From Microbotryum silenes-acaulis (taxonomy: Eukaryota > Basidiomycota > Microbotryomycetes > Microbotryales > Microbotryaceae), in the NCBI GenBank assembly GCA_003665825.1, contig QPFY01000010.1:496001-560000 (forward strand): 64,000 nucleotides of DNA, given 5' to 3'. The position numbers were made by a program, and so were the translations under genes. Below, one piece after another: positions 22,073 to 34,586 of the stretch (its first letter is position 1; each line of letters starts with the position of its first letter). A model generated the notes under the pieces. It saw nothing but the letters and a program-made list of their open reading frames with translations, was not told where the DNA came from and ran no database searches.

Positions 22073-25000
22073 TTACATCCTCCTCCTCTTCCCCCCAGCC
22101 GAGGGTTTGGCCATCGACTCCAACATCGCCGAATCCGCGACCGTATACTCCGAATCCCCCGTCGGCCCCCTCATCAACTGTTTCAAATTCTTCGGGCCCG
22201 TACTCCTCCTCCCAACCTCGAACCCACCACTCAGATTGACCGTCGGTTTCTCCATCGCCAACATCTCTTCCTGAGCTTGGAAACGAGATTTTTTGGTCGA
22301 TTTCGATTTGGAGCTGAGGCTTTGACGATGGGCTCCGGGGGCTTCGCGCATGCCGAAGGATTTCGCGAGATGACCGAGGTGCAAGGCTTTGGTGTTGAAC
22401 ATGGCTTTTTCGGCGGCGGGGTGGGTCGCATAGGCTCGGATGTGGGAGGCGAAAGCGTTGCGTGCCAAAGTGGCGTGCTGGTAGAGTCAACAAAATCACC
22501 GATATTAGCTGATGTGCACCTTAGAGGGCATCAAGCGAGCTTCACAACTCACCTCATCCTCTTCATTGACCCATCTCTCGAATCCCATTTGCACGTCCGT
22601 CGCCCTCGTCTCATACTCCCTCCCCTCGCCCCCATACCCATCCTTTAGCACATCCTCAATACCCACTTCCCTTAACTTGACCTCCCTTTTACCCGCCGTC
22701 GGAGCCAAAGTCGAAGGATCCGAACGCATCCCTTGTTCGACCCAGGGGACCCATTCTTTTTCTGAAGGAAGAAGAAAAGAGGTCGCTTGGCCCGATGCAC
22801 CAGCTCGAGCTGTTCGTCCAACTCGATGGACGTATTCCGTTACACCGCCCTGTGAAACACAAGAGTCAAAGAATCAGCGTGAAGTACCTCGGGCGCATCG
22901 ATCACCACCTCGACATGTCTCACCTCGGTCGGAAGATCGTATTGAACGACATGAGAAACGAAAGGCACGTCCAACCCACGCGCCGCTACGCTCGTACAAA
23001 GCAACACGGCGTTCTCCGTCTCAGCTCCCTTATTCTTGCCCTTTTGCACGACCGACTTGTGCGCGAAAGCCTTCAACGAGTTCAGCCTCGTCTCGAGCTC
23101 GAGGTTTCCATGCAAACGATAGATGGGGACACCGGGGAGTACGGCCGAATCGGAGGCAAGTTTGGTCCGTTTTTCTTCGGCTTCTCGTTTCTCCCTTTCA
23201 ACGCGTTCCTTCGCCGACTCGGGTTTGTTCGTTTGAGCCTCCGAGTCGTTCGAATTTGATGCTGCTAGACCCATTCCCATGGATCCTAGAGCCTCCCAAT
23301 AGAAATCGACGGCGGCAGTACAGGACAAGAAGATGAGGACCTTGGTCCCGACGCCGTTCTTGCCTGATGATTTGGGACTGATCAAGAGTCGACGGAGGAG
23401 GGCGATCAAGCCGACGAAGCGGAGCTTGGGGGGACAAACGATGTAGTTGTGCACGAGTTGAGTTGGTGGAGTGAAGGAAGTTTTTGTATCGTTCCCCATT
23501 GCAACCTCGAGACTCTGACCATCCTGACCGGCACCTTCAATCGTCGATTTCGGTGTCGGTACGGCAACGACGACGCCCTTGTGATCCTTGTCGACGGCCT
23601 TGAGCGTAGCAGGATTGTGCAAAGTCATGAACCCTGCCAATCGATCGACGCCATCGCTCGCCGTAGCCGAACACAGGACCGTCCTCCTCCCCTGCCCAGG
23701 ATTAGCCATCGCCGGCGATCTCTTTTCCAACTCTTCCAAAACGCCCTTCATCTGTTCCTCGAAACCCAAATCCATCAATCGATCGCACTCATCGACAATC
23801 AACCACCTCAGACCCAACTTTCTCCCTCCCCGGACACCGAGCTCGGACGAGTTCGAGCCCGTGGCTCCAGGTCGTCCTCGAGGTCCACGAGATTTAATCG
23901 GTTCGCCGGCGATACGGAAACTCTCGGTCGTTTTGAGATGGTCCAATAATCGGCCCGGTGTAGCGACGACGATGGGGCATCCTTTCCTCAGTCGGGATTT
24001 CTCGTGCGTTCGGTTTGCGCCCCCTACGAGGAGACAAGGGGTCAACGCTCGAGGGGGAAAGTTGAAGGAGGACGAGGAGGGCAGCGATAGGAGTGACTCG
24101 AGGACGTTGTAGGTCTGCGAGGCGAGTTCTCGTGTCGGGGTTAGGATGAGGGCGAGTGTACCGATCGAGCGGGTCGGAGCGAACGCGGAGGAAGGGAGAA
24201 TAGAACGATCGAGGGAGAGAAGATCTTGCAACATCGGTAGCAGGAAAGCGAGCGTTTTACCGGATCCGGTCTGGGCTTGCAAGATGGCGTCGTGAGCTCG
24301 AGGAGATGACGATGAAGACGGGGCTGGGGGCTGAATCGCTTGGAGGAGGGGAGGGATCGCACCAGCTTGACATGCGGTAGGTCCTGTGATGTTGAGCTTG
24401 TTCGCAAGATGATGCACCAACGGGCGCATGATGCCGAGCGAGGTCAGTGCTGGTGCTGGGTCGGGTTTGGATTCGAGGTCGACGACCATGCTCGAGTCGA
24501 CGTCGGCTTCGACATCGTCTTGCTCGTCGACATCGTCGGGATGACCAGGTCGTGCTCGCATCGGTGCGTTGGAAGGTTGAGAAGGAATGATGGGCAAAGC
24601 AGGTGCGGTCGACGGCAATCCTTCGGCGGTGAAGAGGGACGAGATGTACTGCCTTTTCTGACCCGGAGCGAGCTTGGCAGCTCCTGCCTCGGCGGTCGAT
24701 GTGTTAGGTCGCTTCGCCTGCGCTCCTCGTCTCGGTTGGATCATGGCAGTCTCATCGTCGTCTCGTCCCTGGCCGTTCAAAGTGGTGGCATTGGGCCTGA
24801 TGTTGAAGGAGCCATTAGGTCGGATCGTGGTGGGAGCCGCCGAGGAGCGCGACGTCGCGCCCTGATCATCGTCCTTCGCCTCTCTGGGCCTCTTGCCAAG
24901 GTTGCTCGAGGTCGAGGGTGATGCTGGTGCGGAGCCATTGGGACTCTGATGATTCTGCTTCCTGTTGTGAGCCTGCTGCCTACGCTTGTCCTTGACGCGG

Positions 25001-25092
25001 TCGGTCCATCGTCCTCCCTTCTGCCTCGACGAGCCGGCAGCTCCGGTGGTGGAGGTCGACGAGGTGTCGAAATTGATGACAAAGTCGTCCAT
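22073..25092 (-). CDS. DBP7: DEAD-box ATP-dependent RNA helicase Dbp7 (DDX31 family)
   Basis: Three exons: 25092-22924, 22849-22553 and 22477-22073, 956 aa. Dbp7 acts in the nucleolus in early 60S ribosomal subunit assembly. The sequence starts MDDFVINF and has a basic, Ser/Asn-rich N-terminus. Helicase motifs appear in order: motif I AQTGSGKT (about residue 275), the motif Ib-type block [11 protein letters not shown], motif II as DECD instead of DEAD (about residue 430), [14 protein letters not shown] and [10 protein letters not shown]. The last block is assembled across the first splice ([15 protein letters not shown]). The third exon encodes the DUF4217-like C-terminus ([31 protein letters not shown]) and a basic KRRRM tail. 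It is divergent from IPI1, another 60S-assembly gene, with 271 bases between starts. Confidence 0.95.
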
Positions 25093-25363
25093 CCCGTGTT
25101 GGAGGTGCTGCGGGGAAAGAGCGATGAGCCTCACGAGTGAAGAAGCAACCCAGTTGAGCAACTTGCCCCGGCCCGTCGCGCCTCAGCTCGGACCGCTCAC
25201 TTTTTGGCTTTTGGCTGCGAAGCTCGGCACGGCCTGCCTGACCCTGCCTGACACTGCCTCGGCCTGACACGGCGATCGGTGACGGCCAAGTCCGACTCGA
25301 CTTCACATCCTCTATCTAATAGCTCGGGCTCGGGCTCACCTCACTCACCTCTCAACACCCAGC
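25093..25363. promoter_or_regulatory. Short divergent promoter shared by DBP7 and IPI1
   Basis: The two start codons are 271 bases apart, so both ribosome-assembly genes must be driven from this interval. The near-repeat GGCCTGCCTGACCCTGCCTGACACTGCCTC-like array around 25232-25262 (a TGCCTGAC unit repeated with slight changes) is its only obvious pattern. A bidirectional promoter is inferred from geometry. Confidence 0.55.
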
Positions 25364-28191
25364 ATGCCCAAGTCGAACAAGCACAAGAAGGCGCGAGTCG
25401 CTGATTTCACGGTCAGTTCTTCATCTACTACGTTCACTTATACCCCGTCGATCGCAATCCAAATTCGAAGCCCCCGCCGGTCCCCACACTTGCCGAACCA
25501 CGCTGCGAAGCTCCTGAGCTGCGGTGCGAATGATCGACCGAGCCCGGCAGCGGCGATCAGCGCGGCGCACTGCGACCAAGTGCACCACATCCAGCTCACT
25601 CATCTCCAATCAATCCTCACAGAAAGCCAAACTCAAGCTCGGCAAGGGCAAGCAGGTCGCCAACAATGCCACAAACACCACCATATCCTCAAAGAGTACG
25701 GTCCACCTTCGCTTGAGTGCCGTCGAGCATTCGCCGTGTAAGGATACTACCCTCAACTGACACCTCCCACACCCACCTACCACAGGTATCGGACTGCCGA
25801 ACCAATCTTTGTCAGAATTCGCAAAGACGGAACCCGTATCGCGGCGCAACCACACCTTGAGCGAACTGCTCGTCCAATCGCGCCACTACTCGCTCCCCGT
25901 ACGCAAGGAAGCCCTCCTCGAAATAGACCAGCTTCTCACTTCCCACCCCCACCTGCTGCACCAACACCTCCTCCCACTCGTCTCGTGCATCGCCCATCTC
26001 CTCTCCGACATCTCTGCCGGCGTGCGAGCTTCGACCCGAGCTTTGTTCGTCAAGATCGCCGACCGTCTCGATCTCGAAGCGCTCAAGGGCGTATCCAAAG
26101 GTCTCATTCTGTTCAACATCTCCAGTCTGAGCTCGCTTGACCAAGACGTCAAGATCGACGCGCTCAAGGTGCTCGACATCCTTCTAGAAAAGATCCCCGA
26201 CGAGATTGTCCGAGGATGGGATGCCCAGGCCCATAGTCATGATCGATCGGCTTTACAAACTGCAGAAGCAAGTCTAGAGGACAAGGGAGTGGGAGGCAAG
26301 GTCGTTGAGGCGCTGTTGGGGGTGCTGAGGGTGCGCAATCCGGGGTTGGCGGCTGCTCAGGGCAGCTTCACCTCCGCAGCCTCGAGTGACCTCTCTCCTG
26401 CTGTCAGTTGCTCGTGACGTCTCTTTGGCCGAATCGTAATCGACACTGACATTTCATTGAGCCTTTTAGTCCCGTCTCGCTGTGCTCTCGACCTTGGCCA
26501 GATTCTTGCAAGTCGCTCTATCGCCAGAAACCCCTGTCGCCTCGACCTCGACTTCGACAGCCGTGTCGCAGCCGTGGTACTTTTCGAGTTCCTTCTCGTC
26601 GAATCGATTCTATGAGAACTTCATCGCCTCTTTCCCACCTTCCGCTGCGTCCGTAACGAGCATTCAAGATGATGACTATGAAGGTCATTCGATCGAGCCA
26701 TACCCACTCGCGTTTGAAAACTTTGACCTGGACTTTTCGCTCGACACGTTGGGCTTGGTCCACCCGGTTCCTGCAGCCTACTCGACCCCTTCCACGACTG
26801 CCTCGACCAACCCGACACTCTTATCTATCCTCCATCCGACTCTGCTCTCTTCCTTCCTCGATGCTGCTCCGGCCGCCTTCTCCCCTACCGAATCACTATC
26901 TTCGAGCACTTCCTCCAGTTCTGACCTCGCAGCCATCGTCGCCGTCGTAGGCGTAGCGCAGTCGCTCTACCAAAGGGAACTAGGCCGATCCTTCGCCTCG
27001 ACGTCGACGTCTTCAAGTACGAACGAAGCGAGAAAATCGCTCGTTATGCTCTTGGGTCATGCAGCGGCTTATTTCCCCTTTGGGTCCGACGATCTGCGTG
27101 AACGTTCGAACGAAGCCAAGAACCAACTCTTGTCTCTCAATCTATCCTTCTCTGCCCTCGTCTCCCTTCTCGTGCTCAACGATCCTTCCGAGGTGTCCCA
27201 TCCGAACGCGACAAGGGCCGTAGCAGGGAAGCTGAAGAAAAAGACTGCAACCAAGCTAAGAAAACAAGAAGAATTCGGCTTCAAGATCGAACTAATGGTC
27301 CAAAACGTCGAAGAATGGGTCATTGACGCGTTGAAAGGGGAACTCAAATCGACGAGTCAACCTTTGGGAATGACGTTGGGCGTCGAAGCGATCGAATGTT
27401 TGATCCCTACGATTTGGGCCTTGTTGAACCGGTCGGCTTCGACTTCGGGGCTCAAGAGTGGGGTTGTGGATCATGAACGGACGACGACGAAGGAGAAAGA
27501 AAGTGCGTTGTGGAAGGTTGTTTTGTATCATTTCGATAAGGCGAATGCGGGAGGGGAGACGAAGAAGTTGAGCTTTTTGTTCATCGCGAGGATCGTCATG
27601 GTGAGCGGTCTGTCCCGAGGTGCTTCCGCTTTGAGGACGACTGACTTACTTGGTCCAACCCCTTTGACATAGTTACAATCCGACCCAGCCTACATCGATC
27701 GATTCACAATCCCGTCCGCCTCGTCTTCGTCAGGATCGTCGATTGACAAGTGGCTCCTATCGCTGCCCAAGTACCTCTGGGAACTCGGTACTAAGCACCC
27801 CCAGACTTCGGAGATGGTCTTGACCTTCCTGCTCAAGACGGTCGCTACCTCTTCCTTCGATGGGGAGGGCGTCTTTGCGAAATCAGTGAGTTGCTCATCC
27901 TCAGTTGTCGCTCTCGTTCTACAGAAAACTGACGCTCTCCCCTCTCCGCCTTGAATTTAGACCATCACATCCCTCACCGGTGTCCTACCCCCATTCTTCC
28001 ACGTATCCCACCCGACCCGAGGTTCCATGTACGGACCCTTCATCAAACTGCCCAAACCATCGCAAGATAAAGCCATTGCGTTGTGTTGGTATCTACAACG
28101 TTTCCCTGGGGTCGGGAATGAGGGGAGTTTGAAGAAGAGCTTGGAGATGTGCTTTAGGAGGATGAATAAGGCTGGGATAGGGGCGAAGTAG
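25364..28191 (+). CDS. IPI1: Pre-rRNA-processing protein Ipi1 / TEX10
   Basis: Six exons: 25364-25411, 25623-25695, 25786-26402, 26470-27600, 27673-27885 and 27961-28191, 770 aa. Ipi1 is a HEAT-repeat subunit of the Rix1 (Rix1-Ipi1-Ipi3) complex, which works on pre-60S particles and ITS2 processing. The basic start (MPKSNKHKKARVADF, then KAKLKLGKGKQ) is followed by the family signature IGLPNQSLSEF and the Ipi1 N-terminal helical region (SRRNHTLSELLVQSRHYS, AHLLSDISAGVRASTR, DQDVKIDALKVLDILLE). The middle is Ser/Thr-rich, with more helices to the C-terminus. Its length is nearer to TEX10 than to the shorter yeast Ipi1. The splice joins preserve the family motif, which supports the short first two exons. 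Confidence 0.9.
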
Positions 28192-28439
28192 AGAGGTTCG
28201 GAGGCGTGCAATCGATCGCTTTCAAATCGAAAGACAGTTTTCAGTTCTATCAATTTGCGTGTACGATGTGTGTTCCTCTTTCCTCTACACAAAGTCCTAA
28301 TTTGGCAGACCCTTCATCGGTGGGTCCGAGCGAGGTCTAGCGCGGCGCGCTCTCTCGGGCAAGTTGCGCGCAAGCTGCCTGCACCTCAACTCGCTTCTTT
28401 CCAGTGTCCATCGCCTCGAACCCGACGGAGCAGGAGGCC

Positions 28440-30889
28440 ATGACGTCCATCTCTTCCTATGGTGGCGGGATCGACCTTCCTCCCGGTGCTGATACAGCCG
28501 ATTGGGTGCATGCGTAAGTCGGTTGCGCTTCTGCATCGGTGCTGGCGAGTTGAGTGGAGCTCTAGGCTATCCGGCGCGTGGAAAGCGATCGATAGCCGGG
28601 GGAGAGGGGAGAGGGGGGGAGGTGGGGTGATGCGCAAGCAACTCGTCGGGACGGAGCGGCGAGGCATCGGTCCGCGGCGAGGGCATCACAACAACTTGAA
28701 GAGTGAAATACTGACCTCAGACTTTCACTCTACTCTCCAAATCACAGGAGGTTCGAAAGGGCGGTCGACATCGTCCAGTCGTGAGTTGGCCGTCTGGCCG
28801 TCCTGTTTCACACGCGTCGTACTCGTCGTCCTCATCCGGGATCGATACACCCTTCGAACTGAATCCGTAACTAATCTCACCCCACAATCACCGCACAGTC
28901 TTCCTCGGACTGGCCCTATCCAAACCAACTACGATGACAAGCTCTTGCTGTACAGGTATGTCCCTCCCTTTGCGCCAAGATCGATGTGTTGACGCCCCCA
29001 GCGCGCGCGCTACGACCCTAGCGCGATCGAACCCAAAAAGATGGGCTGATCTGGTGTCTTCCGTTCCTCGTCGAATTTTGTAGCGTCTACAAACAAGGTG
29101 GGCAAGCTTGCAACAGCTCTTTTCCTCATACCGAAGCGTCGAAGCTGACCTCGTCTGGATTCGCGCGGGCTCCTACAGCCACCGAAGGCGACATCAAAGT
29201 ACCGCGCCCGGGCATCTTGGACGTGTTGGGCAAGGCCAAGTGGTGCGCTTTACGAGCGACGGCTCAGCTTGCTTCGACCAGCGTCGGAGTGCTCAGATCT
29301 GATGCTTTTGCTCTTGCTTGAGACGCAGGGACGCTTGGAATAAGAAGAAGGGACTTTCGCCGGAAGAGGCCGAGCGGCTCTACGTTCAGGGTTTGCTCAA
29401 GGTGAGCCCCTCGACGTGGTGTTGAGGATTGTATTGGCCGGCGATCTGACCTTGGAGGCGGATAACCATATTGGTAGATCCTCAAAGGCTACTCTGATCG
29501 ACCGCAAGCGATCGAATTGATTCGCGAACTCGAGACGTTCTCTCTCGACCCGAGGGGCATGGTCATGTCGGGTAGGTTCTGCTGGGCGGCGACCCCCATC
29601 GACGATAGATGTCAGGAGCAAGACTGATCTTGCCAGCACCATATGCCGCAGGCTCAATTGCACAATCTGCCGGATCATCATCGTCGACATCGACAGAAGG
29701 TGAGGATCCCCGTCATCGACGACAGCCGCAGGCCTCTTCCTCCCGGCGACGAGCAGCCCCAGCGCCGACTCCTCAGTCGATTCGTGGGAGAGCCCCGCCA
29801 CAACCTTCTTCGCATCGTCACCATGCCGGACCTCCACCACCGGCTTCCATCACCTCGGCTTCGGTCGCACCTTCGTTACCCGGCTATGGCCCACCGCGGA
29901 CACGTGCCGACTCGCCTCGCCGTCCGGAAGATTTGAGCGACGAGGATGACTATAGCTCCTCGTCTGATGAGGGTCGCAGGCCACGACAATACTATGATCA
30001 ACTACCAGCGTCTTCCCGAGGTGGCTCTGTTCTGGGCGTACCTGCAGGATACCAACGTGCACCGCTCACGCCGCAGCAATACGCCGGATCCTCGCATGGA
30101 GGGCTACAACCTACGTCGAACATGATGCAACCACCGCAACGCATGCTGTCCCCGGGTCTGGCTCCCTCGCCACAATTTCATACGTCTGCGCAACAGCCGC
30201 CCCACCCTCACATGTTTTCGCCCCAACATCCGCCACCTTCTGCTTCGATGCTGCACGGGGCAGCTGGTATCGCTCGGCCAGGGGCCGCCTCCCCTGGTCC
30301 TTCGATGGGCGGCTCGCAGCAGCTCGCCATGGCCTATCCACCGGGTGTGCAAATGCAGATGCATATGCGACCTCCATCGACCCAGTCAACGGTCAACACG
30401 GTCGCTGCGGCCGCCGCTCGTCTGCCGACAGCCGTAGCGGCCGCGGCTGCCGCCCCTGCAGGCCTAGATGCCGCTCTCGATCGCATCCAAACCTCCTTGA
30501 CGGCACTTCACGAACGACTGGCTGAACTTGAACGGTCTTCCACCTCTTCGTCGACCTCGACAGCAACGGATCTCGATTCGCCCATCCCGTTGCTTCGCTT
30601 GACCTTCTTGCGCCTCTTGGTCCTGCTCAAGATTCGGTCACCGACGTCGCAACGCACCTTGCCCAAGCTGAGCTGGTACGGCCTCTTCGTGAGGCTCGTA
30701 CAGAGTTTGATGAAGTTTGGACGAAGGGTGATGGGTGATTTAGGAATCGCGATCTTGCTCGTCGCTGTCTTGGGTCGCGTGACGGGGAGAGGGTTCGTGC
30801 AGGCCGACGGGATTGGCGAGTTGGTCGCTCGGGTGGTCAGAGCTTTGGGAGGGGTCAAGAGGACCAGGAAAGCGAGGTTGGAGAACTGA
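28440..30889 (+). CDS. Membrane-anchored acyl-CoA-binding protein (Atg37/ACBD5-like)
   Basis: Eight exons: 28440-28513, 28748-28780, 28899-28955, 29084-29097 (14 nt), 29179-29242, 29329-29401, 29478-29571 and 29637-30889, 553 aa. Residues about 20-115 form an acyl-CoA-binding domain: RFERAVDIVQ, the ligand-pocket segment NYDDKLLLYSVYKQAT assembled from three exons, and AWNKKKGLSPEEAERLYV. A long Ser/Pro/Gln-rich disordered middle follows, then a short coiled coil (IQTSLTALHERLAELERS) and one hydrophobic segment near residues 505-525 (IAILLVAVLGRV) with a basic tail. This architecture matches peroxisomal Atg37 and ACBD5, which link acyl-CoA binding to pexophagy and peroxisome contacts. Peroxisomal location is inferred from architecture only; I did not identify an FFAT motif. 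Confidence 0.85.
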
Positions 30890-32261
30890 GAAGAGGGAGG
30901 GCCAGGTGTTCTCTTTACATATTCACTCGTTCATAGGAAAGGTGTGCAATCGCATTGGAGGAAGAGAGAGCTGATATTGGAAACGCCACACAGGGCGTGG
31001 AAGGTCACGTGAAGTTCGGCTCGTGTCACTCCGTCAAGAGTAATCCGGAAGCCGGCCGAAGATGATCTTTGAGGAGTCCAGGAAGCGAAGACAAGAGTCG
31101 CCTGGTGCGAGAACAGCTCGAGCGCGTGCGCCGAAGCACTCGGCTAAATCCTGGCCGGACTTGGTCGCCTCGAATTCGCCGCCCTCCGAGTTCAAAACTG
31201 GTGGCGAAAATTCTAGCTCGGGATGATCTTGTCATAGTTGAAGAAGTATACTCCTTAAAGATGCTGTGTCCACCATTACTAATTCGTTTTGATGCTATAC
31301 CGCTGCGTTTGTCCTGTCAGCTGCGCAAGGCGGGCCACGATCTTTGGTTTGCGTGTCCACAGCGCTCAAAAGATTTCCCGGCGAGGCGGATCGTCGGCGT
31401 CCGCCAGTGCTGCCTAGCTAGGCACTTGAGTAAGGCACCTACCTAAAATTGCAAAGTCGAGTCTCACAGCACAGGTGAGACTGAATGTGCCTCAGATTCA
31501 AAATGTTCCAGGTCGCGCCTGGCGTTGCACTTAGTTGGGAATCAGGGCGATGATCACGGGCCCTGCATGCGCGCGTGCCATTTAGGCCCGCGGGCGAACC
31601 TTCCTCTTTCAAGCAAAGGCGCAGGGGTCCACGCCAAAATGGCGGCACGCGTTCGACCCGCTTTGAGCAAAACCTGATCGGATGATGACGGATGCGCCGA
31701 GCGCACGCTTGCGCTGTTCGACGCCCCCGCGGACGGTTGCCCCGATTTTCTGGCTAGAAGGTCAGCTCACACGAAGTTGTCACGAGTAATGAAAAATTCT
31801 AGATGTCCTCAACGTGCAGGATCAATTGGTTGGGCTCGGGGGCAATCTTCATCCGATCGCTGGCCCGGGTTCGTCACCGACCGTCGATCTGTGTAGTGTG
31901 CTTTTTCGTCCCTTTCTTCCTCTTCCTACACCACTTCGTCGTCTACGTCCGAAGCAGTCCTTTTTGGTGTGTTTTTTCCTGTCCTTGCTTGCTCCCTTCA
32001 GACTCCACTCCGACCGGGATCCGTTCTGCGTCGATTGCTCTCAGCTTAGGCGACGACCCCTAGGAGTTCCTCATTCGGCCAGCGCGCGCAGCTCATACAG
32101 GCAGTTCTCCTCCGAATCCGCATCCGTAATCTCGCAACCTACCGCTTCCACAGCGCAACGTGCACTGTCGACGGGTACGGCTGGTCCGAACCTCCCATAA
32201 CTCGCATTCGACTCCTCATAGACGACTGTTCTCTACGCCACATCCCCACCACCCTCTCGAC
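30890..32261. other. 1.37-kb intergenic region containing a 14-bp palindrome
   Basis: This is the longest gene-free stretch in the window. Short frames occur on both strands but none shows domain character. A perfect 14-bp palindrome (TGCCTAGCTAGGCA) lies at 31411-31424. The right third (31880-32050) is a C/T-rich transcribed-leader-like region in front of the beta-helix gene. No tRNA or other RNA gene was recognised. Confidence 0.5.
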
Positions 32262-34586
32262 ATGTCCAGTTCAACCATGACGACGACCACCGAGCGACAA
32301 CGGAACCGCGCCGGGCGCCGCGCGAGCCGTGGCGTCTTGAAGCTCACGGTCGCGCTGGTCGCGACCGCGCTCCTGACCGCTCCTCTCCCATGCGCCGAGG
32401 CCTTCCCTACTTTACGTGGTGTCCCAACTCGCCGCGGTAGCATCCTTGCTCGATCGACCACAAGATCCGTTCCCGGAACACCCTCCAGCTCTCTAGGGCC
32501 TCAGTTCTACCAAGATGAGGAAGATCGCGAGATCCAATCGAGGATCGATACCATGGCCGCTGCGGCGATGGCGTCCCACATCGCGAAAAAGAAAGCGCGG
32601 GCGACGGAATCGGCGGAGAAGATTCGTATGAGGGCTTTGGACGAAGTGGTCGACCTTGATGCGATTTTATCGGGTAACTTTAGTAATGATACGATCATTG
32701 ATGGGTCCGAGATGGATGCGACAACCAAGGTCTCGAGGACGCCGACGTGCTTGGGGTCTTGGGTGACTGACGTCGATATCGTGAGCGGCGGCAAAAGTAT
32801 TGAGGTTTTTGCGAGTCATCTGACGGTTTGGCTGATATGGGTTTTCTGGGCTTTGTATCAGAACAAGCTCTTCTACTATGGTGGAGCCAATACCACGGTG
32901 ACGTTGTGCCCGAGAGCGACCATCAACTTGACCAACACGATCTTCTTCACTGCGGCTGGGCAAGTGCTGACAACCGCAGGTGGGCCCAATCCGATTGCTC
33001 CAGTATGCGTGTGGTGTAGATCACTGACAGTATATGGCGTAACAGGCAACCCTACCGACGATGCTCGAGCAAAATTGGTCGTCACCGGCGCACAGCAATC
33101 GTGCGCCATCTACGGCGCGTGCGATCAATGTTCCAACATCGTCGTCTCCAATATTCAAGTACTCGGACAGCGCGATGTTTTGGGATATCTCTCGAACGGT
33201 CTCGCCTTATTGGAGCTCGGTGGAATGACCAATGGCCAGGTGAGCTTGGGCAGCTCGGCGGAGTCACTAGCTCGGTGTCATTGGATTCTAACCCCGCCCT
33301 CTTCCTTCAGATCGTACGAAACGTCAAGGCGTCGGAGCCTCGCGGGTGGTCCGTTGTGCACGCTATCGAAGGCACCAATCTCGTCTGCAGCAACATGCTC
33401 ATCGAGAACAACCAAATCGGCCCCTCCGGGAACGCCCCCAATACCGGTCTTCAATTCCGCCGCCGAGCCGTGAACGCGACGATCGCGCCGGGGCAATGGG
33501 CCGATGGGATCTCGCTGGCTTGCAAGGGTTCGACGGTCCGTAACAACGTCGTCACGGATGCTACGGATGGTGGAATTGTGATCTTTGGCGCACCGGGCTC
33601 TTTGATCACGGGTAACACGATCCAGAGTGTCGCTCGACGTGCTTTGGGTGGCATCAACGCCGTCGATTACGCACCATTCGCCGGTAATTACTCGGGAACG
33701 GTCGTTGAGAACAACCACCTGATCACGAATGGTCAGATGATGAAAGTTGGGGTGGCGATTGGTGGTATGGTCAGTTCTTAGCCTTTACCCCCTCGTGCCC
33801 ACGCCGAAGTAACGCAGGAACTGACTCGACCCCTATCTTTATCTTACTCAGATCTGGGGCTCCGATAATCGAACCGCTTCGCGTGGCCACTTTGGAACGT
33901 TCCGCTACAATACCTTCAGCTCCTTGAACGACGGCTACTTTGGGTACTCCATCGCCGTCGCCGGCCATGAAAATGCCAACGTCATCGGTAACAACGTCCT
34001 CCTCGGCCGCTTCGGTGGTGGGCCTTCACCGGCTTGCATCCCTGATCCGATGATTCCTACGCCGCAAGCTTTGGTCAGGGATTCATGGACGACTCCGGGG
34101 AGCTCACTACAGGCTGGATTCAACGATACGCCTCTGGTGTTCCTCATTTGTAAGTTTTCATTTCCTCGTTTCGATTGGCAGGCCCGGATGCTTACACTTA
34201 GACGTATCCCCACGTATCAAACAGGCTCACAACCAGGTGCGATCCAGCCCTTATCAGCGAGTGTGGACAACCTCGGTGCCGCTTTCGTTCGATTGGTCGA
34301 GAACCCCGAAACGGAAGCTGCCGAAGTTGACGTGTTGGTCGAGAAGCGAGGCGGACAAATCTGGCGAGGAACGAAGGGTTTCGCAGGCGTGGCTCAGGAA
34401 CGTCCTGCCAAGACTGTGGAAACGACCAAGACACAACCTACGAGGAGAGCGACTTTAAAGAGGAAACGAGAAGAGGTGGAGAAGAGCCAAGATGAAGTTC
34501 CCCAAGCCAAAGTTACTCCGATCGTACCTAGGATTGGGTTCGAGAACCCGTTCGGCTTGTTGGAACGTGCCAAAAGGGATCGATAG
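32262..34586 (+). CDS. Secreted right-handed beta-helix protein (pectate-lyase-like fold)
   Basis: Six exons: 32262-32780, 32862-32979, 33046-33239, 33311-33769, 33852-34149 and 34225-34586, 649 aa. A basic start is followed by a hydrophobic signal or anchor (LTVALVATALLTAPLPCAEA). After a charged ~100-residue linker comes a beta-helix: an ANTTVTLCPRATINLTN coil, GNPTDDARAKLVVTG and CAIYGACDQCSNIVVSNIQV. Repeating coils follow with Asn ladders (NNQIGP, WADGISLACKGSTVRNNVVTDATDGGIVIFG). This matches a fungal secreted family with a pectate-lyase-like fold whose substrate is not established. Several N-X-S/T sites fit secretion. The C-terminal ~70 residues are Lys/Glu-rich. Intron 1 (81 nt) is a multiple of three without a stop, so retention would stay in frame. 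Confidence 0.83.
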
